Shown here one piece after another: positions 1 through 10,740 of a DNA stretch of 64,000 bases. The notes beneath the pieces were generated by a model that was given only the letters and a program-made list of their open reading frames with translations, was not told the origin of the DNA and made no database searches. The first letter of the stretch is position 1, and each line of letters starts with the position of its first letter. The DNA is from Lepidostoma basale (taxonomy: Eukaryota; Arthropoda; Insecta; Trichoptera; Lepidostomatidae): assembly GCA_022606425.2 (NCBI GenBank), contig JAHDVF020000223.1, positions 62,001-126,000 on the forward strand. The letters are read 5' to 3'. Both the position numbers and the translations under genes were made by a program.

Positions 1-840
1 TATAGTTACTTATTAACTGTAATAATGGTAAATACAAACATAAAATGATAATAAAAAGGAAGAAAATAATGTTTTCTGATAAGGAAGCGAAAAACAAACT
101 TCTTAAGTAATGTTCCATTAAAAAGTATATGTTAACTAAAACCGACGGATTTGTATGGGCGCAGTGTTCGTCCAAAGGCGGGGTAGATTAGTAGATGCTG
201 TGAAATATTCGGTGGGGCAAATATCACAAAAAATGAAGGCAGTCGAATGACAAAAATAACCTCGAGACAGGGGGAGACACGTGACATCTCATCGTTTATT
301 CCAGGCCAAAATATAAAGGCAATTCTTCAAAGTATTAACCCTTACCACTCCATTGTTTGTTAGCCAACTCTAATTTAAATAATGTTAAAATATTTGTATT
401 GATAGGTAGTTACAAAAATAATAGTGCAAAATTCATTTGTAATGATTTATTCTTCAAATAAAAAACAATTTACAAAAAAACAGTATGGACTTCTTATAGT
501 TTTGCATAGTATGGTACATTTTAAAACAATCTCCAGGATGGAGACCAGGTTTTCTGGAACAGGTCTCACAAAACCACACTGTTTCCCGTCTTCCCCCTGG
601 AATCTTTATGTTACTGCACACAGTACAGCCTTTAGAACCTTTGTAAAGTTTCGCAATGAAGTGGGGCTTTTACTCTAATTGCTCCTCTGCATGACGTATC
701 ACGCGAAGTTCCCACCATTTTAGGTTATGTGAATTTGCAAGGATTATTTTATAGCAAAATAAAAACGGAAAACAGTCAAAATCTTATTAAAACGTGAAAT
801 TTAATTTAACGAATAATCACATGAAACAACGACACGTGTC
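1..840. other. AT-rich stretch without a recognisable gene
   Basis: I see no repeat family shared with the rest of the window and no convincing coding region. The only open frame (424-678, +, 84 codons) starts in low-complexity sequence and shows no domain or splice context. A more GC-rich patch lies near 150-300. Confidence 0.5.
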
Positions 841-882
841 AAGTTTTGCGCGCGAAAATACACCGCGCGCGCAAGTCTTATC

Positions 883-948
883 TTGTCGGCCGCCAGCCGA
901 CAACTGAGTTGTAGCGTACATATAGCGATGTCGGCTGGCATTCGACAA
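883..948. other. 66-nt GC-rich stem-loop
   Basis: Bases 883-902 pair with 929-948. A 6-bp outer stem (TTGTCG/CGACAA) and an 11-bp inner stem (GCCAGCCGACA) flank a 3x3 internal loop, closing a 26-nt loop. It stands out in AT-rich DNA. It could be the end of an inverted-repeat transposon or a structured RNA; a microRNA precursor cannot be claimed without expression data. Confidence 0.5.
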
Positions 949-964
949 AGGAGTGGTTAGGGTA

Positions 965-1035
965 GATAGAAGGTTCCCACCGCCACCCGAGACCGTTATA
1001 GGACGCAGCGACGCCCTTTCGTCAATAAAATATTC
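965..1035 (-). repeat. SINE-D remnant (degenerate)
   Basis: Read on the minus strand, the block matches the 3' half of the SINE-D copies at 19322-19486 and 52883-53126, including the GACGAAAGG and CTATAAC cores and the following ACCCGA region. No TSD was identified. It is more diverged than the other copies. Confidence 0.55.
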
Positions 1036-1186
1036 CCGTTGACAGTTTTTAAACCATAAATCAATTCCTTCGTCGTTTCACGACTAGATTACTTCAGTGG
1101 AGTCTTCGCCAACATCTCCAAACAGCAAAATAATAAACTCTAGTCTGCATTAAGCAGCAAGACTGATAAGGGGTGTGCCGAAGGGT

Positions 1187-1425
1187 TCAAATCAAATGAA
1201 ATGAAATCAGTTTATTAACTTAAAAGACATTACAGTTACATTACAGAGTTGCCACATAACACAGCATCTGAATATCCAGAAAGGATACTATACAAGCTCT
1301 GCTGGACGGTCTTTATGGCGTTGTATGGAATAGCATCAACAAGAACTTGAATGCCAGACAGTCTACATTGCAATCATCTAAGTCTTCTGCAATCGGTAGA
1401 ACGCTGTCCTAGCACAAACTTTGGG
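1187..1425 (-). mobile_element. Non-LTR retrotransposon 3' fragment with a TGATTT-type tail
   Basis: The + strand begins with repeated CAAAT/GAAAT units followed by CAGTTTATTAA, the reverse complement of a LINE-C-like tail. The 'AAAGACATTACA' block recurs at the LINE-C copy near 59415. The body beyond the tail is diverged and I could not read a protein in it. Confidence 0.45.
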
Positions 1426-1484
1426 AACCGAGCCTTCGCGGTTAAAAATGAATATTCTTAACAGTTTTGATTATTTTGCTGACT

Positions 1485-2310
1485 TTGATCATTAATCATA
1501 ATATAAATAGGCAAAAAAACTCGTATGTCATCAAGAAGGAGTACGGGAATATTTTGAATACAAGAGAGCAAGAGAGGAATACTTTGATTCTCTCCGAAAT
1601 TAATTCGAAATACAAACGATGCGCATGCCCCTTGAACGTTTCTGGAATATTTTGTTTTGATTATAGTTGTATGTATATGAGAACTGACAGTAAGGTCAGA
1701 ATATATAAAACCTGCGTAAGGCCTATACTGACATATAGCATTGAGACCAGAGCGGATACCACAAGAACGAAGGCTAAAGTACGGGTGGCAGAGATGAGGA
1801 CGCTGAGGATGATAGCAGGAAGAACTATTCGAGATATGGTGAGGAACACGGCCATCCGCGAGATCTGTAAGGTGGAGGATGTCGTGAGATGGGGCAGACA
1901 AAGCAGAAGATACTGGAATGCGCACGTGCAGAATATGGATCCCACCAGAATCCCACACGCTGTGGCGCATCGATTCCTGCCGGCTGCCGTCCCCCCGGAA
2001 GACCGCCGAAGAGATGGAGAGATAATTGGGAGTCAACCTCCCAAGAGAGGCCAGCCTGATTTCAAGAACAGACCAAAGGTCTATAAGGAGAAGAAGAAGA
2101 ATAAGAAGAAGATTATTGTTGCACGACAGTAGCGTAGAAAACAAAGGAAGAACAACTTGGCATGTTAATTGAAAAAATTTTAACGTGTAAAAAAAATATT
2201 TACATTAAAAGTTAAAACTAATTACTGATCACTTTTGTAGAGTGAACCAAGTTCAAAAATCTTCATTTCCGTGACTGTTTCACGGGTTCCAACTAGTTTA
2301 AGATTAATTT
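1485..2310 (+). repeat. Repeat A, copy 1, interrupted by an RTE-G insertion
   Basis: The flanks 1485-1664 and 2111-2310 match, in order, the two halves of repeat A at 54572-55305 (+) and 44012-45165 (-). Shared landmarks are TCATAATATAAAT, GAATATTTTGA, a GAACGTTTCTGG block and an ACTAATTACTGAT block. No coding capacity is evident. The interruption lies at the same position as in the 44-kb copy. Confidence 0.75.
1665..2110 (+). mobile_element. RTE-G non-LTR retrotransposon, 5'-truncated reverse-transcriptase C-terminus
   Basis: The frame reads 'VRIYKTCVRPILTYSIETR', then 'EMRTLRMIAGRTIRDMVRN' and 'WNAHVQNMDPTRIPHAVAHR', the order expected of the thumb and C-terminal part of an RTE-like ORF2 protein. 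The catalytic RT core is absent. The element ends in GAAGAAGAA-type repeats. GATTAT flanks it at 1659-1664 and 2111-2116; allowing two mismatches the duplication extends to 12 bp (1659-1670/2111-2122). The 221-codon open frame therefore fuses repeat A and retroelement sequence and is not a gene of its own. Confidence 0.8.
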
Positions 2311-2802
2311 TCATCAAAATGTCACAAAAATAAAAAACTATCTATCTTCGAGACCACGAACAAAATTAATAAATTGAATCAATGAAATAATAGAATTAAA
2401 AAGGCAAGTACAAGAGTAAATAGGGAATTAATTTCGATTGACTCTCTGGAGATACGGCGAGATTGTATATAAACACGACTAATTAGATTAAACTTAAGCA
2501 AAGCCATCGGCGAGACGGCTTCAGGGACTTTCACATATTTACGAGCGCATGCTCTCAATAGCATTATCCTCCCTCTGCGGACGGGAGCGAGAGAGCGGGT
2601 CGGATTGTACCCGAACGATCGCCGCGGGGGGTAATCGTAATTGGACCCAATTTACTCATTATTAGCAGTACTTGAAAGTCAAAGGTTCCCCATCCGAGCT
2701 AATTCGACGGTTAATATATTTATGTACAGTAAATTCCAGCATTACACTTATATACTTTTACAATCTGTGGCCAAATTCATAATCCTGTTTTATTATTAAA
2801 TA
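2311..2802. other. No gene; GC-rich patch at about 2570-2640
   Basis: Apart from a short GC-rich island with GAGCGAGAGAGCGGG, the stretch is AT-rich and I recognise nothing in it. Confidence 0.4.
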
Positions 2803-3104
2803 CTAGCTGACCCGGCAACGCTTCGCTATTGCTAAATTCGAGTACATAAATAAACCCAATATATATTCAACAAATACAATTAAAGTTCAATAACAATTCG
2901 TTTATTTATTGGATTAAATGCCATGTGTATGGATGCAAAAATGTGTGTCTATATCTTTAAAACAAAGTTTCAATCCAAGCAAACTCGCTGTGAATTATAA
3001 ACTTGAATACATATTACTAAGGTAATTGAAAAACTATTTTTTGAATATTTTATATGAAATTTAATAATCAAATAAACAATATTATATCACATTTGCAGAA
3101 AACA

Positions 3105-3640
3105 TTCATTATATTAAAGAAACAAAACTCTTGATTTTGTTGTCCATGAAATTCACATCAGAGCCAATAAAGTAAGTTTCTACGATCGTGATTTCGGCAC
3201 TGCGAGTCCGCTGGCGTGGAATAGTAATATAGATGATAATACTACAAAAGCCTCCCTTCCCGACTTCCACAACTGTATCCCTCGCCGCTCTGCGCCATTG
3301 ACCTCCTGCCACTCGTTTAATGTCATCAGACCATCTTGCTTGTGATCTGCCAGAATTTGTGTAGCTGTTTCTCTTTCGCCACTCCAGGCCAGAAGATCTT
3401 ATCACCCGTTGTCCTTGCTTTATGACCGATCCCATTCCATTTAAACATTAGTTATTTTACACGCTGCATCGGCAACTTTGGTCCGATCCTTGATTCATCA
3501 ATTTTGGGCCCTGGAATTAAAAAAAAAAAAATTTGAATTGCCATAAGGCGGACACCGAAGAGACGCATAAGGCAAAATTTAAATTTCCATACAATGAATG
3601 AATTACAACTGTTTTTCACTTGTTTGCTGAAGATATTCTT
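3105..3640 (-). mobile_element. RTE-like retrotransposon 3' fragment
   Basis: The minus-strand frame (3109-3435) contains 'RSQARWSDDIKRVAGGQWRR', a C-terminal RTE signature ([P/S]xxRWSDDIxxxAGxxW). The reading then runs into unrelated sequence that is the inverted start of the block at 4521-5036. The block 3340-3640 recurs at 6425-6655 and 7447-7615 in the same orientation, each copy with different indels. Confidence 0.65.
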
Positions 3641-3696
3641 CATATAAAAGGCAGTTCATGCTATATGCATAATAATAATAATAATAATTAGGCTAA

Positions 3697-3990
3697 TTTG
3701 TCAAATTAACTAACTAACTAACTAACCATCACGCCGTCTCCCCGAAAGTGTAAGCAGAGAGAATGGACTGTCACACTTTTACTGATGCGGCACTCCATCC
3801 TTCTCTTTTCGCCCCGCGGGAGACGCGGTGTGATGGGTTGCGAACCTCATCGCCACCAATAGGCATCTCCCGCGCACACTTCGATCGTCCAACACCCACA
3901 AAATAAATCTAAAACAAATAATATAAAATACAATGATATAAAATAAAATAACAAAATAAAAATAATTTTACACAAAATGTTATTTTTAGA
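3697..3990 (-). mobile_element. SINE-L copy (SINE with a LINE-R 3' end)
   Basis: In minus orientation an AT-rich head is followed by a unique body containing GGTTCGCAACCC, which resembles an RNA polymerase III B box. GAGAAGGATGGAGTGCCGC comes next, and then the last ~60 bp of LINE-R with its (GTTA)n tail. This is one of the two most complete copies in the window (the other is at 62040-62300). It has no coding capacity. Confidence 0.7.
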
Positions 3991-4009
3991 CGGTGCACAT
4001 ATTGTCTAT

Positions 4010-4225
4010 TTAATTTATAATATGTTCCACGTATCCACTGTTTTTTAATTTAGCACATAATGTAATAACACATAATGTTTTTTTCGATGTTGCACATGTT
4101 GACTTGGACGATCCGGACATTTGTGTTTATTTAATTTATGTTACACGTATCCACCATTTTTTAAATTATCTGTAGTAAGGCACTTAACCAGCAAGAACTT
4201 GAAAATAATATTGAAGAAATGATTC
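4010..4225 (-). repeat. Dispersed repeat W, two diverged units
   Basis: Two adjacent units carry the reverse complement of GTGGATACGTG preceded by a poly-purine run. They match two tandem units on the plus strand at 14413-14493 and 14525-14608, including the flanking AAGTTCTTGC and GTCCGATCGTCC-like words. Function unknown. Confidence 0.55.
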
Positions 4226-4325
4226 AAATTGTCATTGGAACAAATGAAAAATTTATTTCTACACCTGTCAAAATTCTTTACAAAAACGATAAAACTAATA
4301 AAACCTTTTAATCTGATTAATTTGT

Positions 4326-4512
4326 CAAATTAATTAAACTAATCAGATTTTAAAGGTTGGTCATGTTAGAAGTCGGAGGAATCGACATGCGTGTATGACT
4401 CGTTGTATGAATGTGGAGGAAGCTAGAGAGGTTTGCCAGGATAGAGTAGTGTTATGGTCCATTCTCTCTGCCTACCCCTGTGGGGAAACGGCGTGATGGT
4501 TTGTTTGTTTGT
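4326..4512 (+). mobile_element. LINE-R fragment with (GTTT)n tail
   Basis: The fragment encodes the last ~55 codons of the LINE-R protein (RSRRNRHACMTRCMNVEEA, then a C-terminus near 'SAYPCGETA') and ends in GTTTGTTTGTTT. A perfect 9-bp TSD, TTAATTTGT, lies at 4317-4325 and 4513-4521. The 5' junction creates an accidental foldback (AATCTGATTA/TAATCAGATT). Confidence 0.8.
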
Positions 4513-4520
4513 TTAATTTG

Positions 4521-5036
4521 TATAATCGCCGTTTTCGTGAATAGCTCACCTCAAGGGCGCTTTGACATTGTTTTTAGTCATGAAAGGTGCATGTGACAAC
4601 AGCGAAATCACGATCGTAGAAACTTAATTTATTGGCTCTGATGTGAATTTCATGGACAACAAAATCAAGAATTTTGTTTCTCTAAACATATGAATGTTTT
4701 GTGCAAATGTGATATAATATTGTTTATTGATATACAGACAACCGTTGTTAACATTTTATGCGATAATTTGAAAAGGTGGGTTTTTAGGTGATATTTAAAG
4801 TCTGTCGGATTGTCAATGCATCTGAGGCGTGCAGGAAGCATATTTCAGGCGGACGAACCTACTACTGTGAAAGCAAACACAAAATTCAGATATACTCGTA
4901 TAGGTGGCACGTTTGGGAATGTGCTTAATTATTGTCTATAAACTGTAAATTTAAAAACCTTACCTGAAATTAATAATGGAATTTTCATATATGAATGAAA
5001 ACTACTAAAAGTAGCTTATGTGTAATGTAAAAATGT
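4521..5036 (-). repeat. Duplicated LINE 3'-end block, copy 1
   Basis: It is nearly identical, in direct orientation, to 6958-7447. On the minus strand one frame reads 'NMLPARLRCIDNPTDFKYHL' followed by KTHLFKL, the C-terminal signature (LPxxLR...F+..LKTHLF) of Jockey/CR1-type ORF2 proteins. A polyadenylation-like AATAAACAAT lies beyond it. A piece is also present inverted at 3105-3210. Confidence 0.65.
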
Positions 5037-5478
5037 AAAAATGTAATGTAAAAATTACTTTTAAGTTGATCAGATTGAAGTTTTTGGTTCGACATCATTA
5101 TTAAATCATTAGGGAGTTTATTAAATTCTGTAGAGGCTATAAATTGTAAGGATTTTACACCGAATCTAGTTGAACGCAATGCTTCTTATTCTGTGAGCGC
5201 GTATCATGTTGGTGTACGTCCGTATTGAATATTGGTCGAGTATTAGAGCGCGTTGATGACTTTATTATTTGTATTATAGTTTTAGTGATCTCTAATTTTG
5301 GATGGATTTGAAATGGAATTATTTTCGTCTGAGAATATAGGGCCCTTACATGAGTGTACCACGGTAGACGGAAAATATTTCTAACAGCCCGATTTTGGAT
5401 CACCTGAATCTCATTAGCTTTCTTCTTTGTAATAAAGCCCCAAATACAGGAAAGGTAAGACAGATGAGAATGTATCAT
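4985..5478 (-). mobile_element. Jockey/CR1-like ORF2 C-terminal fragment
   Basis: The minus frame 5155-5478 reads 'MIHSHLSYLSCIWGF', then 'EIQVIQNRAVRNIFRLP', typical of the region after the RT domain (L..S...Y....WG....., ...Q..A.R.I). After a frameshift near 5175 it continues as 'TRFGVKSLQFIASTEFNKLP', matching the usual HxTRx...FxxLP C-terminus. The catalytic residues are missing, so it is a dead 5'-truncated copy. Confidence 0.75.
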
Positions 5479-5620
5479 GGAGTAGTAAACATAAATTGTC
5501 TATATTCTTATGTAACGAATTAAACCAATTAATCCAATTTAAACCTGTACATACCATTCCAAATTAGTTCATAAAGATAACAACATTGTCTTGTGATACG
5601 CATATATCGAAGTGTGGGAT

Positions 5621-5714
5621 CCATCCTCTGGACATGCGAACTCCAGTATCTTCTGCGTTGTTTTCCCCATCCTCTGCACATGCGCAATCCATTATCTTCT
5701 GCGTTGTCTTCCCC
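5621..5714 (-). repeat. 47-bp tandem duplication inside an RTE fragment
   Basis: Units 5621-5667 and 5668-5714 share about 39 of 47 bases. On the minus strand they encode 'WGKQRRRYWSSHVQRMD', a piece of the RTE C-terminus seen intact at 1665-2110. This is a local duplication, not a satellite. Confidence 0.65.
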
Positions 5715-6424
5715 ATCCTCAAGCAAATGAAATAACCTGAAATCAATTTCATTATCTTTGAATATTTTAAATCTCAGCATAATGTAGAATTTAATGGTCA
5801 AAAATGGAATATTACTGGACTCTTCTAACTGAGGCAGCTAATGCTGCATATAAGGATATGTTTACCTATCACAGCATTTGTTTTCAGAGAAAAACTAAAA
5901 CAGCTGAAGTAACTCATGGTGTATTTGGGTATGTGTGCTGCTGGAATTACTCAGTGGAATGGAAAATAAAGAAGAATTGCAACATGCAGATGCACCAATA
6001 TGGCTCATTATCAAAATAATTTCAATCCCAATACAAAAATATCCCCATTAGACCAGTGGTCTCTCACAACCAGGCAATTATTTTATCAAAACTTAATATC
6101 TAATCCCAAAGATATAGATTTTCGCCCTGCCAGAACAATTTTACATTAAAACAACATTATTAAAATAGATTATACCAATTAACTAATTATTACACAACGA
6201 AACGTCATAACCTAAAATGACACGTAAGTAAAACGAATAAATTGATATTGTATATCATTAGAACTTTCTTATCGTTGCTGTGGTAATTTTAATATTTCCC
6301 TGACCAAAGTACGCGTATAAAGAACACCTTTATGTTTGAATTCATCAAATGTCATATTAATTGTATTTTAAATAACTAATTAAAATCATAATAATTAAAT
6401 AACATTAATAAAATAGCGCAATAC
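5715..6424. other. No gene recognised
   Basis: An open frame at 5804-6019 (+, 71 codons) shows no known motif, no splice context and no repeat partner. The rest is AT-rich. Confidence 0.4.
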
Positions 6425-6655
6425 CATTCAAAATTCTGCCAGTTGTTTCTCGCCCGCTACTCCAGGGTGCATCTTATCATCCGTTGTCCCTGCTATATGA
6501 CCGATTCCATTCCGATCTCTGATTAATTAATATTGTTTCCTAGAAATAAAAAAAAATAATATTGGAATTGGCATAAGGCGGACATCGAAGAGGCGCATAT
6601 GGCAAATTTTCAACTTCCATACAATTAATGAATTCCAAGTGTTCACTAAGCAGTA
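6425..6655 (-). mobile_element. RTE-like 3' fragment, second copy of the 3340-3640 block
   Basis: It aligns along its length with 3340-3640 and 7447-7615, sharing CATCCGTTGTCC, GACCGATTCCATTCC, GCATAAGGCGGAC and CGAAGAGGCGCATA. It has several indels and no open frame. Confidence 0.6.
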
Positions 6656-6957
6656 TATTTAAAAAATACTCGAGGCTCTTGATCGAGCATTGCAAGAGTT
6701 GCGTGGAAATGTGTTAATATTATATGTAGGAGATTTTAGAAACTTTACCTGAACGGCAAAAATAACTATCAAAAACTATGCTAATCAATGCAGTTATGAT
6801 TGTGCTAAAGAAATAACAAAAAATTTTACAAAAGCATTCATTACAACCAGACTCCTTCATATAAATTGTCTATATTCTTATATATACAAAATAAACCAAT
6901 TAATTCAAAATTTAAACCTGTACATATCAAAATATAAACATTGAACTTACGGAACTG

Positions 6958-7447
6958 ATAATCGCCGTTTTCGTGAATAGCTCACCTCAAGGGCGCTTTG
7001 ACAATGTTTTAGTCATGAAAGGTGCATGTAACAACAGCGAAATCACGATCGTAGAAACTTACTTTATTGGCTCTGATGTGAATTTCATGGACAACAAAAT
7101 CAAGAATTTTGTTTCTCTAAACATATGAATGTTTTGTGCAAATGTGATATAATATTGTTTATTGATATACAGACAACCGTTGTTACCATTTTATGCGATA
7201 ATTTGAAAAGGTGGGTTTTTAGGTGAGAATTAAAGTCTGTCGGCTTGTCAATGCATCTGAGGCGTGCAGGAAGCATATTTCAGGCAGCCCGAGCAACACA
7301 AAATTCAGATATATAGGTGGCACGTTTGGGAATGTGCTTAATTATTGTCTATAAACTGTAAATTTAAAAACTTTACCTGAAATTAATAATGGAATTTTCA
7401 TATATGAATGAAAACTACTAAAAGTAGCTTATGTGTAATGTAAAAAT
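6958..7447 (-). repeat. Duplicated LINE 3'-end block, copy 2
   Basis: It starts at ATAATCGCCGTTTTCGTG and ends at GTGTAATGTAAAAATG exactly as 4521-5036 does, with about 25 bases deleted near 7285. The high similarity compared with neighbouring repeats suggests a recent segmental duplication rather than two old insertions. Confidence 0.7.
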
Positions 7448-8613
7448 GAGCCGGTTTTCATTCGCCACTCCAGGGTACATCTAATTCACTGATCATCCGT
7501 TGTTTGATTGATCTAATTCCATTTTAACGAAGTTATTTTGCACGCTGCATCGGTAATTTTCGTCCCATCTCTGATCCGTTACTTTATTTTCCTAGAAATA
7601 AACGGAAAAAGTCATAAGAATTGTGTCATTCATTCATATTGTAATTCATATTGTATATCATTAGAACTTTCTTACCGTTGCTGTGGTAATGTAACAATTT
7701 CCCTGACCAAAGTATGCGTATAAAGAAAACAGCAAAATAGAATAAACTGAAAAAATATTTATGAATTAGAAATATAAATATTATATTATACTTACGGAAG
7801 CAAGTTTCTTCATATTCTTGTAGAGCTTCGACGTCCAATATTTTATATTTTCGCTATCATCCTTTGAAATAACCTGAACAATTTAATTATCATTGAATAT
7901 TTTTAATCCCAAAAACTTCATAACCTAAAAGTACCGAAACTTCATACCTACAAAATATTACGACGTGTGACAGTTCAGAGACCACGTGACCAATCGAACG
8001 GCTAGAACTCTAGAAAACGAATATCATTAAGTAATCACCGTCGAACGTAAGAGAAACGAATAAGTTTCAGCCACACGAAAAAATAAAATTTCGTTCATAA
8101 CCTCAAATTGACGCGTAAAAATTATACTCGCCAAAATTAAGAAGTATAATTACCTGTCTGCATTAGTGTACATTAAAATATGGCCAATAAAATATACTGT
8201 ACCAATTAAACAACCAATTATTTTAGTACGTAATAAGCAAAACGTATTAAGTATTATACATCCCAAAGTAAAACGCAATATATTGGACTGTCAGAAAGCA
8301 AAACACATTGTTGCCACTACACAAAATTACATGGAGACTGAATTCTCTCCAGACCGTGTCAAACGAATATAGACTCAAAAGATTGATACTCAGGTGATAC
8401 GAACATTAAGGTCTATATTCGTTTGCACTACGAAAATTTTCAATTAATTGATTAATTTATAAAGTTAATTAGAGCTCGATTAATAACGAAAATATGCCTA
8501 TGACGACCGCTAAATTCCAATTAGTCCATTCCCCAAGATACAGAAGGATCAGCTCAGGAATAACCTCAGAAATAGTCGACACACACCCGGAAGATCGCCT
8601 TTTATTTATATAG
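7447..8613. other. Third copy of the RTE block, then unresolved sequence
   Basis: 7447-7615 is a shortened third copy of the 3340-3640 block. The remainder to 8613 holds no recognisable gene. A 68-codon frame at 8166-8372 (+) partly resembles the unresolved sequence near 6030-6130, so it is probably repeat-derived. Confidence 0.45.
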
Positions 8614-8654
8614 ATTACATAATGATTTTAAGAAATTTTATCATATTTATTTAT

Positions 8655-8800
8655 TTGTTATCTTCTTCTTTCCTTTGCCAGTTTAGTCTGACCCCTCTGA
8701 GGGTGTACTGATTGCCTCGCCAGGGATGGAGGCTGCCTGCAGAGCTGGGCCTCGTACTCCCCATCGAGGCGATTTCTTAATACTCGTATCCATATATATA
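8655..8800 (-). mobile_element. RTE-like 3' terminus
   Basis: On the minus strand the sequence reads toward 'HPWRGNQYTLRGVRLNWQRK', then GAAAGAAGAAGAT, an RTE-type C-terminus running into its GAA tail. It is only about 140 bp long. The tail is followed by GAT, as in most RTE-G copies here. Confidence 0.5.
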
Positions 8801-8984
8801 TTTTTGAGATTTTTGCAATGTTCTATTCCTTTGACCTGTTCCGTGTCAGCTATATAATAACGTTGTGCGTATTAACGCCATTCCTTATTTGTCTCCTCTG
8901 TTCCTTCTTTCATTCCCGCTGTCATGTGTCCATGAGTCCGCTTCCCATTTAACCCCATGTATTTTTTAGAAATATTTTAAGTGT

Positions 8985-9205
8985 TTTTAGTGTTATCTGC
9001 ACGTTAGGCGAAACATAGAGGAAAATATCAGTAGATTAAATGTGGCCTGGTCCCTCTTGATTTCCTTTATACTTTTTTTTCTAACATAAGTCCCGCATGG
9101 ACGAAGGACAGACCTAGGGATTGAATGGGCGAAGCTGACGAAAGGCGCCGTTCGCCTATAACAACTTCGGGTAAGCGGTGGGAATCCTCTCTATGTTTTT
9201 TTCCC
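8985..9205 (+). mobile_element. SINE-D copy
   Basis: It contains the family core CCCGCATGGACG, AGCTGACGAAAGGCGCCG and TTCGGGTAAGCGG. It also shares the upstream TTAAATGTGG and TCCCTC block with 52883-53126, so this copy is nearly full length. No clear TSD was found. Confidence 0.65.
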
Positions 9206-9314
9206 TTTGCCATTTCCCATGATCTGGGGTCGACCCTACTCGTACGAAGACGCTAAACTTTTCTATCCTGGCTCATCTTCACTCTTAGGTTCTCGTGTTG
9301 CAGCTCATTTTCCA

Positions 9315-9580
9315 TGTTGGCTCACCATGTTGCCATTGGGCGCCCTCTTCCTCTTGATGTTGTGGGAATGAGGGCTTTTTGGACAACGCTATCTCTTCGC
9401 ATCACATGACCGTACCTTTGGAGTCGAGATTCTCTTAATTTTTCCGTTATTGGGACAACTTTAAAGCTATCTCTTGCACATTCGTTCCTTACGTGGTCCA
9501 GCCATGTGATGCCTACGGCCAACCTCAGCATTCTCATCTCGGCAGCATGGACTCGACATTCGTTTGTTATAGTCGGAACA
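9315..9580 (-). mobile_element. Non-LTR reverse-transcriptase C-terminal fragment
   Basis: The frame 9322-9537 reads 'EMRMLRLAVGITWLDHVRNE', then 'RLQRYGHVMRR' and 'GRGRPMATW'. This is the MRMLR...RxxxxxxVRNE...RLxxYGHVxRR...GRPxxxW arrangement of the C-terminal part of insect LINE ORF2 proteins. It differs in sequence from LINE-R and RTE-G, so it is a separate family. Confidence 0.75.
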
Positions 9581-10395
9581 AATTCTAATATTTTTTTTGA
9601 TAGGGAGAGTTAACTTAAATCTAAGGACATATTAAGAGTAACGGCAAAAATTAAGCCTAAGCCGAGTTGAGACTGGGATCACTGTTAAGAATACAGGTAT
9701 GTATGTAGATTATTAAAGAAAGAAGTACACTTTTATAAATACAAATACAGGTATATAGAATATTATAGAAAGAAGGAGGAAGGTGGAAGGAGAAGGAGAA
9801 TCTGGTCATTAGATTCCAACTTGCAAAGACTTCACAAAACAAAACAAATTATATTTGTACCTAATGTTATTTTTTTTAAATGCTCATTTACTCGAAAGCA
9901 ATAAATTTTCATTTATTATTTAGAGACAAAGAAAAATGTGAATTGAGGTAAACAGTGTTCAGTTATTACTTTAGCGGACGCTAGCTCTTGTGTATGTTAT
10001 ATTAATTATAATTATAAAAGCAAAGAAATGTGAATTGAATGTTATAAATAACCGAATTCCAGCTTATTACCCTTTAGTATATAGTACCTACATTAAAAAC
10101 TTTTCCTTTATACAATCAAACAAAAATATATTACTACTACTAACTTCCACGTTTGTCTCCTTTCTAATAAATGTAATCTGCTTCCTTATAATGTTTATCG
10201 TCTTTGATGTAATTGTTCCTTCTAATTACTGTTTTTATATTATTTCTACCTTTAATATGTTCTCCTATAAATAGTAACTAACCGTTCTTTTAATTAAGTT
10301 TAATTAGGTTCCTTCCTCAACTTCAGCAAGTACTTCAAAATTATATCAAAGGAATTATTCAAATTGAGAGAGGAACAAATACACATAAAGGTTCG
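9581..10395. other. No gene recognised
   Basis: The stretch is AT-rich. The longest frame (9990-10274, +, 94 codons) is a hydrophobic low-complexity translation of AT-rich DNA with no domain. Near 9690-9790 an ATTATTAAAGAAAGAAG-type phrase is repeated. Confidence 0.4.
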
Positions 10396-10740
10396 AAAAT
10401 TCACGAAAATTTAACAGTTGATGTATTATTGTAATACTGCCTTAGCAGAAAACTAATTACAAAATACTGTAGACTTCGTTCTGGCCACTGTCTAACTCCG
10501 ACCCACCTATTCAAAATCAACTGTTCTCCTTCTCCTATATGTGAATGCGGTGCAAATGGCGATCTTCAACATTTAATTTTCTAATACCCTCTTTTAGTAG
10601 GGCGGGAAAATTTTCTCAAAGAAATCGATAGAGTATTTTTCACATTTCCCATCACTATAGAAGTATTATTGTCATCACAATCAAAACTTGTAATTATATC
10701 ATTAAATATTTTTTTCTCTGTTAATAATTTAAAATTATAG
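10396..10740 (+). mobile_element. Jockey/I-type retrotransposon fragment, post-RNase H region
   Basis: Starting near 10464 the frame reads 'RLRSGHCLTPTHLFKINCSP', then 'PICECGANGDLQHLIF' and a stop. This matches the 'LRTGH...CxxCG...E...HxLxxC' module after the RNase H domain of Jockey/I/R1-type ORF2 proteins. The stop replaces the usual C-P after the His, so the copy is dead. Confidence 0.7.

Larger units (their letters stand above)
2803..8613. repeat. Large composite repeat region with block duplications
   Basis: The left edge carries CTAGCTGACCCGGCAACGC, a motif I recognise from widespread insect interspersed repeats. The right edge ends TTTATTTATATAGATTA, which often closes them. Between lie LINE 3' ends, a SINE-L, a LINE-R and several blocks present two or three times, in direct and inverted order. 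That the edges belong to one original insertion is inference. Confidence 0.4.

Noticed and set aside
883..948. A microRNA gene
   Set aside because: Stem-loop shape alone is not enough; the loop is long and no conservation or expression can be checked.
1458..2144. A 221- to 228-codon gene (both strands open)
   Set aside because: The plus frame is repeat A fused to a truncated RT; the minus frame is its shadow.
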